This document shows positions 33,280 to 44,309 of a stretch of DNA of 64,000 nucleotides, one piece after another. The position numbers were made by a program, and so were the translations under genes. The DNA is from Multifurca ochricompacta (taxonomy: Eukaryota > Basidiomycota > Agaricomycetes > Russulales > Russulaceae), in assembly GCA_022496185.1 (NCBI GenBank), contig WTXG01000001.1:2232001-2296000 (forward strand), in the 5' to 3' direction. Below the pieces are notes generated by a model. That model did no database searches. It worked only from the letters and a program-made list of their open reading frames with translations, and had not been told where the DNA came from. Positions within the stretch are counted from its first letter, which is position 1; each line of letters starts with the position of its first letter.

Positions 33280-34020
33280 AAGAAGAAAGCTATGCAAAAG
33301 TCAGCGGAGGGGGGGGGGGGGAGGGGATGAGAAATGGGATTGCGAAGATAGTAGTATCTGGAGCTGAGTCATCGCGGACAAGCCGCTTGACGAACGCCTC
33401 AGACGAGATAAAAACCCGGTACTTGGTATCCTTTCTGAAAGGAAAAAAAGAAAAAAAAACTGAAGGGAGAGAACAAGATTCCTGGCAGTGTGTGAGAGAA
33501 GCCAGCAATCAGTGAGTGAGTGGTAACCGGGGCCGGAGAGGCGGTGACATTCGGGGGGTGAAGGATGCGGTAAGCTCTCGGGCGGATCCGTCCAAGAACG
33601 CGTTTGGGAAAGGAGAACCGGTGTCGGCCTGGTCCCGCTTTCTGAGCACGAGGCATTCCAGTAGCGGGAGCGGGAATGACCCTCCTCGCGACAAAGGGGT
33701 ATAGGAATAATAATTTGTCATATAGCGGAACTTCCTTACAACGAGGTCGATTTCGTATATGCGGTCATGATGCTGGAGTGTGGTGATGACATTATCTTCA
33801 TCATCAACAGACAAGAACCCGTATCCCGTTGCTAGTCGTGTACTGGTAACGTATGACAATCGGCAGCGCTGGCCAAAAATCTAGAGTCTTCTTGACAGGC
33901 GTCCTGTATGTGCAGAGAAGTCTCAGATCTAGTCTGTGTCGAGGTGCAAATACTATTTACCTCGCCATCGTCGGCACACGTGAGTGAGCCTGTGCCAACT
34001 CCACAAATGGTTCCTGGAAA
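33280..34020 (-). pseudogene. decayed F-box/LRR protein of the large agaricomycete family
   Basis: Pieces of one protein appear in order on the minus strand but in different frames: LTHVCRRWR (about 33965-33990), then APRHRLDLRLLCTYRTPVKK and TLDFWPALPIVIRYQYT (33840-33945), then VDDEDNVITTLQHHDRIYEI (about 33730-33810), LLECLVLRKRDQADTGSPFP and NAFLDGSARELTAS (33560-33660), then SSEAFVKRLVR and MTQLQILL (33350-33400). This order matches agaricomycete F-box proteins whose homologues have CRRWR followed by LWP-LPIVI and DEDNV blocks (established pattern, from memory, not searched). Frame changes after CRRWR, after IRYQYT and near MTQLQ, with stops between, indicate a pseudogene rather than spliced exons. 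A poly-C/G run (33306-33319) lies within it. Confidence 0.6.
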
Positions 34021-34884
34021 CTAGTTAGCTTATAAAAGTCAAAAGCACATCTTCAGGGAAGACTTCAATTGTCAAAATGTCGCCCGTCGGCACTGGTTTA
34101 ATATCGTTAATAAACGTCCATATACTTACATAATTCTCTCCGCTTGTTGGGAACTGACAGGCTTCAGAGTGAACAGTAAACTCTGGATGATCAGTTAGCA
34201 GATCAGCCTGGCATTAGACAGAACCTACACTAGCGACGACAATCGCGTGAGTTACGACGCTTTCCACTCGTGAGAAACATGAGGTCGTGCCGATCAAGTG
34301 ACTATCTGCCATCAAATGATTGAGACGAAACACGGCCTTGCAAGCCTTACCAGCACTAGAATCTCGCTCAATCACACGATATCCTGCTTCGGTGGCCCCG
34401 ACTTTTGGCTGGGTTTCGTCATAAAGATTAATGTCGGGGCGACAGATTGGTCCCTGGCCCCTCATTGGGATATGTCCCAGGTGGAGGCAAGGATACGGGG
34501 TTCATTACATTGATAATATCTACCGCCGTGGCCTCAGTACGCTTTGACACATAATCACGTATGTTTAGCCTGCAAGCCCAATTTTCCGTCTGGGTCTCCA
34601 AGACGATGGTGGGAGACGGCCATGGAGAACCCACGCGGCTAGAAGGTGGCCTAGGAAGAGAGGCCAGGACTTAGGCGATTTCCGGGTTACTAAATACAAG
34701 GAACTTACACTTCCTAATTGTGTGAGTGTGAAATGAAGGCCAAGGGTAAACCAAATTGGTGGGCATTATGATGAGCCACTATTTGTAACTTATCAACACA
34801 AACCATAAATAAATAAATAAATAAATAAATTATGGGCATACGCATGAGAAATATGCAAGTACAACGAGGCCATCGAAGATCAAT
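34021..34884 (-). other. minus-strand open fragments, unassigned
   Basis: Two adjacent open stretches on the minus strand (34214-34465, 34428-34634) read like exons (LETQTENWACRLNIRDYV, TEATAVDIINVMN, KVGATEAGYRVIERDSS) and one ends at a GTAAGT donor near 34128. They may be the N-terminal part of the decayed F-box gene or a separate gene. I cannot assign a family. A (TAAA)n repeat lies at 34806-34830. Confidence 0.3.
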
Positions 34885-35167
34885 TTAGTGAGCGTCGTGC
34901 GGGGGAAAGCGGTCGAAGAACCATGTCAGAGCGCCCCTTACGCTGACAATGGTGGAAAACAGCTTTCTCGTTTTAAACAACCCCCCCCCCGGATTGAGGG
35001 TGCGCAAGTGATAGCATAGGCCGCCCGTAATAATTGAGTCCGTGATGGCGGACAAAGCGAGGGCCATTGTTAGGAGCGGCTATAAAGGGGTGAATAACCT
35101 TCCGGGCGCTGGAATAATCAGGTTTACTGACCATATATTTTTCGCTATACAGTTTGAAACTCTGCAA
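34885..35167 (-). pseudogene. fragment of a DUF6534-like multi-pass membrane protein
   Basis: Two exon-like pieces read LQSFKLYSEKYMVS and ALALSAITDSIITGGLCYHL, followed by TRKLFSTIVSVRGALT. This resembles the last conserved helix block of basidiomycete DUF6534 membrane proteins (SA..D..I..SLCYYL...). The upstream minus strand (to about 35480) has further short hydrophobic pieces but no continuous gene, and a C homopolymer (34981-34990) sits in the frame. Probably a decayed or heavily spliced copy; moderate doubt. Confidence 0.35.
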
Positions 35168-37116
35168 GCGCGATCTAGTTCATAGCTAGTCAACAGAGGG
35201 ATACTGCCCCAGACTATGTCTCATTAACCGACATTCACGAACGGAATCATGGACTCACCAAAGGCAAGGCCTAGTGCCATGTCAGCAAAGTGATGATTTA
35301 GCAAATGAGACATGCGTATCCAGCCGCAAGATCAAACAAAACAACTGATGACATGAGTATAACATGAAAAAGGTCTTCTCGTTCAAAAATACTTCGAATT
35401 CGCCGTTGGTCTTGTGAGCCACCAATTTTCCTGGCTTACTGAGTAATCTCAGAAATAGTTCAGAATAAGCGGCGACCATCTATGAACCCTGTAGGCGAAG
35501 AAACGTTTGGGGCATCAGTAGTGTATATGGAACGACGCCAACGGTAAAAGTCTACCCGTTGACGGTTGACGGTATATGTTAAAAGGGCCTTGGAGTCATT
35601 TAGGTAGGCGACCTTTTTAATTAGATATCAGACTCGCCGTGAGTCTCACGTCTGGGTTCGAGGACATAAAGTCTTGGAAGGGGCCATTGGAGCTAAGGTG
35701 CTTCTGCGACGATACAATTTATAGTCCAGCTCCGCAACCACCTTGCAGAGACATAACGCTCATGCATTGATTGGGGAAAACGAAGACATACTCAATTCCA
35801 GGCTGTGAAGATAATGGCACTGCCCAGTATACTGAAACTGTGGAAACAAGGGCTGCAGTGAATCGTTGATTAATTTATCAGAGCAGGAGGCTGTTCCGGG
35901 GATTCAAATCCACGAGGAAACCGGCCCCAGACAAGGACAATTTCGGGCTGCATGGGTGCAACGAGGAATCACTGAAAGGAGAATACGATAGATAGCATCG
36001 CAAGGTCCAATGAGTGAACGGCGATCTACAAAAGCCTGCAGAGCACCACCGTCCCACGATGCATTGTTGCCATAGTCTTTTCATTGGAATCACCGTCGAG
36101 TTGTACTCTCGCACACAGGCTACGATGATCCCTTTACGATCATGCCACGCTGTAGCCACTTCAAACGTCAGATGGAGCATTCAGATGTCTGGGGTGTTGC
36201 GACGACGTTTCCCGCTACTTGAAACCCTTGGACTGGTTCGTTGATTATTGGGGAGCTGATGGTCGATGACAGCCACCCCCCCCAGAAAGGAGATAGGTAA
36301 ATGACCTCGCAGCTTTACGTGCTTGAACGGCAATAGTATGAATCCGGGCTTCGAGATCGAGGTTTTAGCAGTGCAATGAGCTTTATCTTCTCCGGCCCTC
36401 AGAACGCCCGTTGGCCAAACTCCAAATTGGGCCTCAAAGACGTATGTGTCTAGGAGGAGTACTGCGCTATTAGTTGAAAAGGCGCACTTAAGCTATCGTG
36501 GCATAATGAGAGATCTGCCCTGATGAGTATTAAAATGAATAGTATACACGCTGCATTTAGCCAACGGTGGGAGGTGTGAGAGGGATCAGGGTACGCAGGC
36601 GTACAGATTCAATAGGAACCCCCAGCTGGTCTTTGTCAGAAGCACTCCATTTTTGCACTGAGGCTTAGATTGAGGTCAGATGTATGCCAAATCCTTACAT
36701 GATCCGTCGTGGTACTGGTCAATTGGAATCAAGAGGTGACCGGGCGTACTTTTGTCGATCAGGGTCATCAAGTTGTGTAGGCCATGCACGACGAAGAATG
36801 ATACAAAAACCAGCACATTATTGCAGAGTTCGCCAAATAAAGTTGCTGTAATACCTGCAAACGACCCATGGGGCTTCAAGGAAACACGGGGTCGTACGAT
36901 GGTGGAAAGAGTTTTGAGCGTAGATGTCGCCGTGCAGGCTGTAGGACACTTCAGGGCTTGCCCAACTGGACTGGTCTGCGAAGTTTGTGCCCTCCATTAT
37001 CTTCCCGATATTGGTAGCGAAGCTCTGGGATAGAGCGGGAAAGACTCGAATTTCGGGAAATCAAATCCGCGGGTGGAAACAACTGTAAAGTCAAACACCG
37101 CCCTCTGTGCTGTTCT
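35168..37116 (-). other. unassigned interval with scattered minus-strand exon-like pieces
   Basis: Minus-strand pieces include one at about 36250-36460 (TYVFEAQFGVWPTGVLRAGE, KPGFILLPFKHVKLRGHLPI) and one at 36676-36879 (GITATLFGELCNNVLVFVSF). They are open and hydrophobic or amphipathic, but I see no family signature and no complete set of splice sites. They could be one heavily spliced gene or relics like the neighbouring F-box pseudogene. Confidence 0.3.
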
Positions 37117-38627
37117 CTATTCTTTCGAATCAGACGCAAGAGATAGTTTCAACCATTCTCCAGCCGTTCTGCCATCACGTATCTCCGCGGCGTACTCGAG
37201 TATGTTCAAGTTCTCACACGGGAGAGCTGCCCGCGGAAGGATGAGCGGCCCATCACTCAAAAGCCAAGGATGGGTCAGCGCCTCTGCCGCCTTGAAACGT
37301 GAATCAGGTGGGTAAACGAGCAAGCGCCACACCAAATCAAGCGCAGTCGGTTCCTGCTCCTCGTGAGGAAAATGCGTCGGTGGCCCATGTGGAAGCGGCG
37401 CATCGAGATGTGGCAGCAACGTTGACAAATGTACGCCAGGCGAGTTAATGAAATTGACCTTGTTTGCATCAGGGAGTTCCGAGAAATTCTAATCAAGTTT
37501 GAGAAGTGCTATAATGAAAGAGACGGGAGAAACAGACAGGCCAATTCTCCGGTGTTGGGGAGCCACGGGCGCGAAAAATGCTCCACGCAAGGCCGATGTC
37601 ACCGCGCGAGCCATCAAATAACGAGTAGCGTTCCCACTCGGTACGCGCCCATATCGTAGGCAATTCGTCAGTTAGATACGCCTTTGTAGGGTCTCCCCGT
37701 TCGTCAGTATCTGAATCATCATCAAAATCATTGGTCATTTTCCTGCGGTGGAGAGTCGTAAAAAATTCCGCGAAAGTAGTGCCGAGGGCCCATAGGTCGC
37801 AAGCGGTCGCTTCATAGGCGCGCGTGCCAAAAAGAAGCTCTGGTGCGCGATACGGTCTAGGAAATATTCATGCCCAAACAGATTGACGAAAGTGAAAGTG
37901 TATAGTACCCACCCGCTGCCTACCTCGAAGTACATCTTACCTTCAGGCTCGGGCCATAGATCCCGTGGTCCAGCAGCGGAAGAGTATGCAATGCCAAAAT
38001 CTATGAGTACAGCCGTGCCTGAAGTGTCAAGAAGTATATTTCGTGGCTTAATATCGCGATGCGCGATCCGCCTTTCCGGGGAATGCAAATATGTGACACC
38101 CGAAAGGATCTGATGGATGATGGACTTGGAAACCACATTGAAGGCTAAGACATTATTTCCATGGTCCGGATCAGGAATCGGAGAAAAGGTAGGGACCGAG
38201 AGAAGGTCGGCGAGCGTAAAAGGCATAAAAGGCATCCAAAATCGCTGTAAGTATAGTGATGGGTCGTAATCGTGGCCCAAGACACTGATAACCTATAGAC
38301 GTGTGAACATGCCAATTACGCTGGCAGGTGGTGATATATGCAGCCTAACCGCAGGGTGTGATAGCGAAGACAGCAAACGGAGTTCCTTGACAATATCATG
38401 AGGCTCCAGCACAAACTTTTTATTAGCCTTTCCGGACTTGACAGCTACTAGCTGCTGCCGTCCATCTTCGAGGGAGATTACGGCTTTGGTAATAAGAGAT
38501 ACAAGCGTTTCTGTGATGAGGGAGTCCTGAATGATTAACGATGAATGAGTGTCTATATGCGTTCTAAAAAATTCAAGCACAATACTGGGTCATAACCAAA
38601 GACATCTCTACCTCCTGGAAATTGCAT
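37117..38627 (-). CDS. CDK-like serine/threonine protein kinase
   Basis: Likely a CMGC-group kinase, possibly a CDK-activating kinase of the CAK1/CSK1 type (inference from divergence and the short sequence). The ATG at 38627 gives [16 protein letters not shown], joined by a short intron to [20 protein letters not shown]. The VAVKSGK lysine block and the helix-C glutamate ([15 protein letters not shown]) follow. Catalytic loop [13 protein letters not shown] and [10 protein letters not shown] lie at about 37985-38075, then [20 protein letters not shown] and [18 protein letters not shown] (37740-37850). The substrate lobe continues with [20 protein letters not shown] and [13 protein letters not shown]. 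The last exon has [20 protein letters not shown] and LTHPWLL. All catalytic residues (Lys, Glu, HRD, DFG) are present, so it should be active. It diverges from the ankyrin gene across a 191-bp gap. Confidence 0.9.
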
Positions 38628-38818
38628 CTGAGGATAGGTGCTAGTGCTGGTGCTAGTACTGGTACAGGTTAGTTGTAGCTAGCTAAACTTCCCACGGGAC
38701 TCATAGTGACTTTCCGGACCGAATTAAGAAGCCTCAATCAAGTCTCGATCGCGTGGTCCTTGTCCTTGTCCTTGTCTCGTTCTTTACCGCTTGGATCTTC
38801 TCCTTGATAAAGACGACG
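38628..38818. promoter_or_regulatory. 191-bp bidirectional promoter (kinase / ankyrin protein)
   Basis: Separates the ATG codons of the minus-strand kinase and plus-strand ankyrin gene. Contains a short GTGCTGGT/GTACTGGT repeat near 38641-38667 and a CCTTGT repeat at 38757-38775 on the plus strand. No TATA box. Confidence 0.5.
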
Positions 38819-39681
38819 ATGGCCGAAGATCGCGAGGAAGATACATACCTCAGTCGTAGTGAGTATTTCGCCTATCCACAATCATACATTTTACTGATAA
38901 TGACCTCGCTTTAGACAGGTTACTAATTGATGCTGCCCGTCAGGACAACATCGACCAACTTTTCGATGTCTTTAGCGAGCCCGGAAAGTTTAACATCAAT
39001 TACCAGGATGGGTGAGTCATTAAACTGAGCATGTAACATATGGTTGATTGTTTATTTCAGCATTGGAAACACAGGTGCGCTTAGATGCATACATTGACCA
39101 TGCCTAGCCCCTTAAAGTGATGGCTTTGTCGGGGAGCACAGCTCTGCACTACGCGTGAGCGATCGGCGATTTCCTACCCCTTACTTCTATCCATTTACGG
39201 AGCTGTGGACGTAGAGCATCAAACGGTTCAGTGGACTTTCTAAACGAACTCCTCGAATACGAAGGCTGCGATGTCGACTACGTCAACTCCCTCGATGGCG
39301 CAACACCACTGCACCTTGCTGTCAAGATCAAGGAGCCTGAGCTCCGCGCCCTCATCGTGGATTCACTCCTCGACGCAGGTGCAGATCCGCAGTTGGGTTG
39401 CCTCTCACACTCTTTCTCCCTCAGATGCTCACTATTACCTGCAGAATTAAAGACAAGGAGGGTCTGGTAGCCCTGAACTACGTACCTGAGGATGATAAAG
39501 AAACGCGGAACGCCTTCCGCCGTAATCAGGCGAAAAGCAGTATCTCTAAGGATGACATCGCGTCTGGTACGCGTTCTCTGGCTGTATAATCATGGCAAGC
39601 TGACTTTCTATAGACGGTGACGAGGATGACGAGGAAGACGAGGAATATGTCGAAGATGGTTCGGGATCCGAAGAGGAGTAG
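38819..39681 (+). CDS. small ankyrin-repeat protein with acidic C-terminus
   Basis: The ATG at 38819 gives MAEDREEDTYLSR, and spliced exons read LLIDAARQDNIDQLFDVFSE, NINYQDG, GNT and the repeat start TALHYA, then GSVDFLNELLEYEGCDVDYV and NSLDGATPLHLAVKIKEPEL (39225-39340), LLDAGADPQL, and KDKEGLVALNYVPEDDKETR. Two to three ankyrin repeats are clear. The tail is strongly acidic (DGDEDDEEDEEYVEDGSGSE). This architecture resembles small fungal ankyrin proteins such as Yar1, which chaperones a ribosomal protein, but I cannot prove that identity. Four or five short introns. Convergent with the histidyl-tRNA synthetase gene (98 bp between stops). Confidence 0.85.
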
Positions 39682-39779
39682 AGGAGCGGTTTACAACAAA
39701 TGTACACAATAGAAATTCCATTCCCTCTTACGGTGTACTGAGTACTCTATGTATCGCGGCTCGATCTGCCAACCACGAC

Positions 39780-42021
39780 TCATTGTTGGATTAGCCTCCC
39801 GCTTGACCAGTCTTTGAATGTTGTCGTCGTTTTGAGCCACTGCACAAGCTCCGCGCGCTGTACCTGAGTGCCCTTGTCTGCCGACTCGATTTTTGTCTTC
39901 TTCCCATCCACGAATTCCCACCGTTGCTCTTTGACAGTGACCAGCCCTGCATTGAGCTCGTCCCCACCGAGAATGATCGCATACGGCACCTCGTCCCGCT
40001 CACCAGCAGCGAATTGTGCATTCAGCTTCGGCTTGTTCTTCGCTAGGAAATCCGCCGCGATGCCTTGCGCACGTAGCTCCTGCACGAGCCCCATACGCTC
40101 TGGAAGTAACCCACCGCCCGCGGACAGCACGTACGCGAACACCTCCTTGCTGCGCATACCGCGTTCGACCCACTTCGGCCAGAGCAGGGCAAAGATGCGA
40201 TCCAACCCGATGCTGACACCTACACATGGCAGGCCAACGGCCTTCTTGCCGTCACCCGATGCGGCGGCAGCAAACATGCCCACAAGATCGTCGTACCGCC
40301 CACCGGCGGCTATCGAACCCACGCCGACTTGAGATTCGTCGATCTCCTCATCCTCGTCTGGGCCCCCTTTCTTACTCTTCTTTTTTGGCGCTGCTGCGGG
40401 TGTGGGAGGTGCTGGATCAAGGCCTTCCACAGCATTGAAGCCAGGTGGCGCCGATGCCTCGACAATTGCTTCATAGATGAGACCGGTGTAGTAATCTAGT
40501 CCGCGTGCCAGCGACAGGTCAAACGAAACCTGCCAAAAAAAGATTCAATCGATGCGATTTCAAGGTGTTCAAAAAGTCGAAATCACCCTGTCCGTTATTT
40601 TGTACGCGTCAAGAAAAGTGAACAGGATGTTTATCTCATCGAGACCCTGCTTTGCCTTCACATTGGCCGTGAGCGATGTATCCGCCAGCAGTCGATCGAG
40701 CAACGGTCTACTGCCTACTTCACGATCAGCAGGATCACGAAAGACAGTTACTCAGAGAGCAGCGCACCTTTGTGCTTCACATATTCGCCGATTTTGTCTG
40801 CCGTAGTGGGGTCAAGACCCTTCTCTTCTGTCATCTCCTTTTTCACCTCCGACCATGGCAACTATTCTTGGGTGTCAGAACTAGTCGTTATTCAGTTGGA
40901 TGATCCTAAAAGTACCTTATCTAATTTGTCGACCGCAGATGATATTGGACGGATTTTCTCTGGTGGTACTCCGCAAACCTCGAAGATTCCATCGAGTATT
41001 TTTCTGTGATTAATCTGCACAGACAGTTTGAAATAAGTCAGGGATCAGGTAAGTAGGGGATCTAATAGATGCACTTTGATGGTAAATTCGCCGACTTCTA
41101 GTCGCGTGAGGATCGTACATAGCAAACTAAGCAGCTCTGCATCAGGGATCATCGGATCCCACTGGCCTGAAATGTCAAAATCCTGCTCGTGAAATCAATC
41201 AACACACCATATCCACACGCACACAAGACCTCACCCAGGCCGTATGACAGCACGCACCGCTTGTGAGAACTCCCGCATGCGACCTTTTGACATGACGGGG
41301 TTGTCTCTCCGATACACCTTCCCGACCTGCCAAAGTTTGGATTGCGTATTGTTGGCGCCGCCCATGGCCAAATACCTTGCGAGCGGAACGGTGTGATCGT
41401 AACGTAGCGCGAGCTGCTCCCCACCTTGGTCCTCAAGATCGAAGATGAGCTTCGCGTCCTCGCCATACTTGCCAGCAAGGATATCCTTCCGCTCAAAGAC
41501 GGGCGTGTCAAGCTGCGCGCCGCCGTACAACACAAAACATTCCTTCACAATGCGCTCGACATAGTCACGACAAAACATTTCTCCGGGACCATAGTCGCGC
41601 GTGCCCTGGGGGGGGGGGGGGGGGGAAGGGGGGTGAGGAAGAGTTTCGTAAAGTGGCAAAAAATAAAAAATAAAAAAAGTAGAGAGAGCTGGAACGAGCC
41701 AGGCAGGGAGAGCGGTGTGCGTACCTTAGGCGTCTTGAGCAGCAACCGCTCCCTTTTCTTCGCATCCTTCCCACCTGGCTTGAGCGCAGCGAGATCCCTC
41801 TTAATTTCGCCCAAACGTTTGCGTGACTCCTCGAGCGCAGCAGGGTTTGAGTTCTCAATTCGTAGTTTGTTGAATATTTCTGTCTGCTTCACGAGCTCGG
41901 CATTGAGCGCGTCCGCTGGGGAGGCCATCGTACGAACTTGGGAGCTCGTGAAATGTATTTGGGAATGGAGAGATCGATAGGGCACACGGATAAGCCTGGG
42001 GAGTTGCCAATGGGCGAGCAT
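39780..42021 (-). CDS. HTS1: Histidyl-tRNA synthetase, cytosolic/mitochondrial
   Basis: Class II synthetase charging tRNA-His. Two in-frame starts are visible. The ATG at 42021 gives [20 protein letters not shown], a basic amphipathic presequence with no acidic residue in its first 31 positions, and the ATG at 41928 gives [19 protein letters not shown], a cytosolic-type start. The WHEP-like N-terminal helix ([20 protein letters not shown]) follows. Motif 1 region: [20 protein letters not shown]. Motif 2: [14 protein letters not shown] and [17 protein letters not shown]. The histidine motifs [10 protein letters not shown] (about 40470-40500) and [10 protein letters not shown] (40285-40320) are intact, as is [14 protein letters not shown] Lys-rich insertion ([20 protein letters not shown]) precedes AAGGRYD. 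The C-terminal anticodon-binding domain ends at 39780. A poly-C tract on the coding strand fills part of intron 1 (about 41609-41626). Confidence 0.95.
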
Positions 42022-42189
42022 GCACGCGCACCGTCTAAATCAACCTTTTTTTTTCTAGTCTGACTCGATTCATGATTATCAGTAATTGTGGTGCGAGGCT
42101 AATCATTGAAAATATCTAAATCTAAGCATAAGAAAGCATATCAAGTATCAAGCTCATTCATCCTCATTATACGTATCTAAATCTACTTA
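42022..42189. other. short intergenic gap
   Basis: Contains the promoter of the histidyl-tRNA synthetase and the 3' end of the phosphotransferase gene, both on the minus strand. AT-rich. Confidence 0.4.
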
Positions 42190-44058
42190 TTAAAACCTTT
42201 TCCCACTCGACCTCGGCGGGAGTGCGCTCCTCCAAACACCCCGAGCATCTTTTTTGCGCACCGTCAGGCATGCGATGCCCAGGTAATTCGTGATATCAGA
42301 AATGACCATTACGACGAAGCGTGCGTACGTCACAATCGCGACAGCCAGTATTACGAACACAAATTTCTCAGTGTTCACAGGTGAGTTTTGGATCAATGGT
42401 GGTCTGGCCATGCCAGATGTCAGCAATGCAGCTGCATGATAGATCTTGGGAAATCTCACCGCCCAATGAGGACTGGCATATTAGCGTCGACCGCACCAAT
42501 GATAGTCCAGATGTACATTGAGTCCCACAATGGAAAAGGTTGACTTGTGACATGAGCAAGTATCATTCGCCCAACGACGTGCGCGAATTGTAAACCCCAG
42601 GTGCAGAGGAACGGGACAAACGCCGGTGAGTTAATGATATCCGAGTTGCTCAAGGATGGGTGGTTCAGCCATGCGACATGTAGTAGTACCGATGCGGGGA
42701 ATGGAAGAAGGTATAACAGGGGCTTTATCACAGGTCCTCCCGACTCGCGGCGGGCCATAAATACATTGAAGTAGCTAGCCACACATCAGTGGAGGGTGAG
42801 ACGCCAAAGATAAATACGTACCTCGTGACAATGTTGAGTGCTAGGACAAATCCTGACAAAAACATGAAAGATACGTTCATGGCAATGTTGGGAACACGCG
42901 AGGCTATCCATTCGACGTTTTCTAGTCGAGTGAATGTCAAGATCTTTTGATCCCAGAAAGTGGGTCCTAAGCTAAGATCAACACCTAATCGTAAATGGCG
43001 GTTAAAGACTCACCATAGAAGCCAGTTATCATAAACATTGCGACAATCGCAAGGATACCCTCAACGGGACCGGAGAAAACTCCGAGGTATAATTGGCCTA
43101 AATTTGGCGTCAAGAACGAGAATAAACATGAAGAAGGCATAAATATATCACAGACCGGTGTGATATTCCTCCCAGGTGGTTAAATAAAAGTTTGCAAGCG
43201 TGCCAACTTGTGAAGCAAAAGTCCACCACGACCGACCAAGATTTAGTGCGTGACATGCGAGGATACATTCAAGCTACATTTCGTGTCAATAAGGAGCAGT
43301 TCGATGGAAAAATCAGACGCGCTCACAGTGGTATTGAGGGCATCGCATCCTAGACCAAAGTGAGTCAAGGCAATTGAATGTTAAGAAGAACTAGCACGCA
43401 CCGTGATCGAACATCTCGCCCAGGGGACCTGCCATGCCAGTCCGACGAGCTTGCTTTCTATTTAACCCCCACTACATCAGCCCACGTCATCTTGTCCAGA
43501 TGCCGAGAAGACAGACACACCCATCTATCGCGTCAAAAGTCTGATACAAGAATAGCCCAATTCCCCATCTGCACGTATGACGTGTCAGCATCAGCCTTGC
43601 ATCTACAAGTCCACGAAACAAAGTGAAAATGATGCCGAGCACGTACGTAAAATACACCCAATTTGGTGGGCCAGTCGCACCTCCCTTTTCCGTAAGGTAC
43701 ATGGGATCATAGTATGCCAACGTGGCAAAATTGAACAGTACGATAGAGAGCCCGGACAACGTGATCTACAACCCGCCGATTTGTTTGTTTTCGTATATAT
43801 TCGAGGCGTGTGTGTATATGAACTGCGAGCCAAGATGCGTACCATGTTCGGTGCGACCCATACGGGCCAGAGAGTGACGAACCAGGACCAGAATGGGTTC
43901 AACACATAATTCGAGAGGAAGGACCTGTTCGTTCGTTGGCACGGTCAGTAGACTGCTCCTATACAAATGTGTAGTATGAAAGGACAACCGCACTTGTCTA
44001 CGCCTCTGTATCTGTAGTTGCGGAGTCCACTGAGGGCATGACGTGGTATATATCCCAT
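42190..44058 (-). CDS. EPT1/CPT1-type choline/ethanolamine phosphotransferase
   Basis: Last step of the Kennedy pathway, transferring phosphocholine or phosphoethanolamine from the CDP-alcohol to diacylglycerol in the ER/Golgi membrane. ATG at 44058 gives MGYIPRHALSGLRNYRYRGV, then NPFWSWFVTLWPVWVAPNMV and LFNFATLAYYDPMY. The CDP-alcohol phosphotransferase motif D-G-x2-A-R-x8-G-x3-D-x3-D is complete across two introns: YQTFDAIDG, KQARRTGMAGPLGEMFDHG and CDALNTT (43325-43530). Hydrophobic helices continue (GILAIVAMFMITGFYG, YLLPFPASVLLHVAW, MYIWTIIGAVDANMPVLIG, TEKFVFVILAVAIVTYARFV) and the C-terminal ITNYLGIACLTVRK ends in SSGKRF. All catalytic acidic residues are present. Choline versus ethanolamine preference cannot be read from the sequence. 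Confidence 0.94.
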
Positions 44059-44309
44059 TGGAGTGGAGGGGGGGGAGGGGTCGACAAAGTGATGAGCAGA
44101 GATAGGAAGCGAATTAGAGAGATTAGAGAAGGAAAACAAAGTGGGCGTCCATAAAATTTGTGGGTATATAGAGTTGAAGACAATGAATTGAATGTGATTG
44201 ACCAGATCAGGGCTCTGTCTTCCGGTCGAGAACACATATATAATGGCACGTGCGTCGTTTTACTTATATCATCTCCAAACTCGTATCATCAATTTATTAA
44301 ATACAAATC
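44059..44309. promoter_or_regulatory. promoter of the phosphotransferase gene
   Basis: Upstream of the EPT1/CPT1-type gene (minus) and downstream of the Zn2Cys6 gene. A TATATAC-like element on the minus strand lies at about 44163-44169, about 105 bp before the ATG, with a G-run at 44069-44075. Confidence 0.4.
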
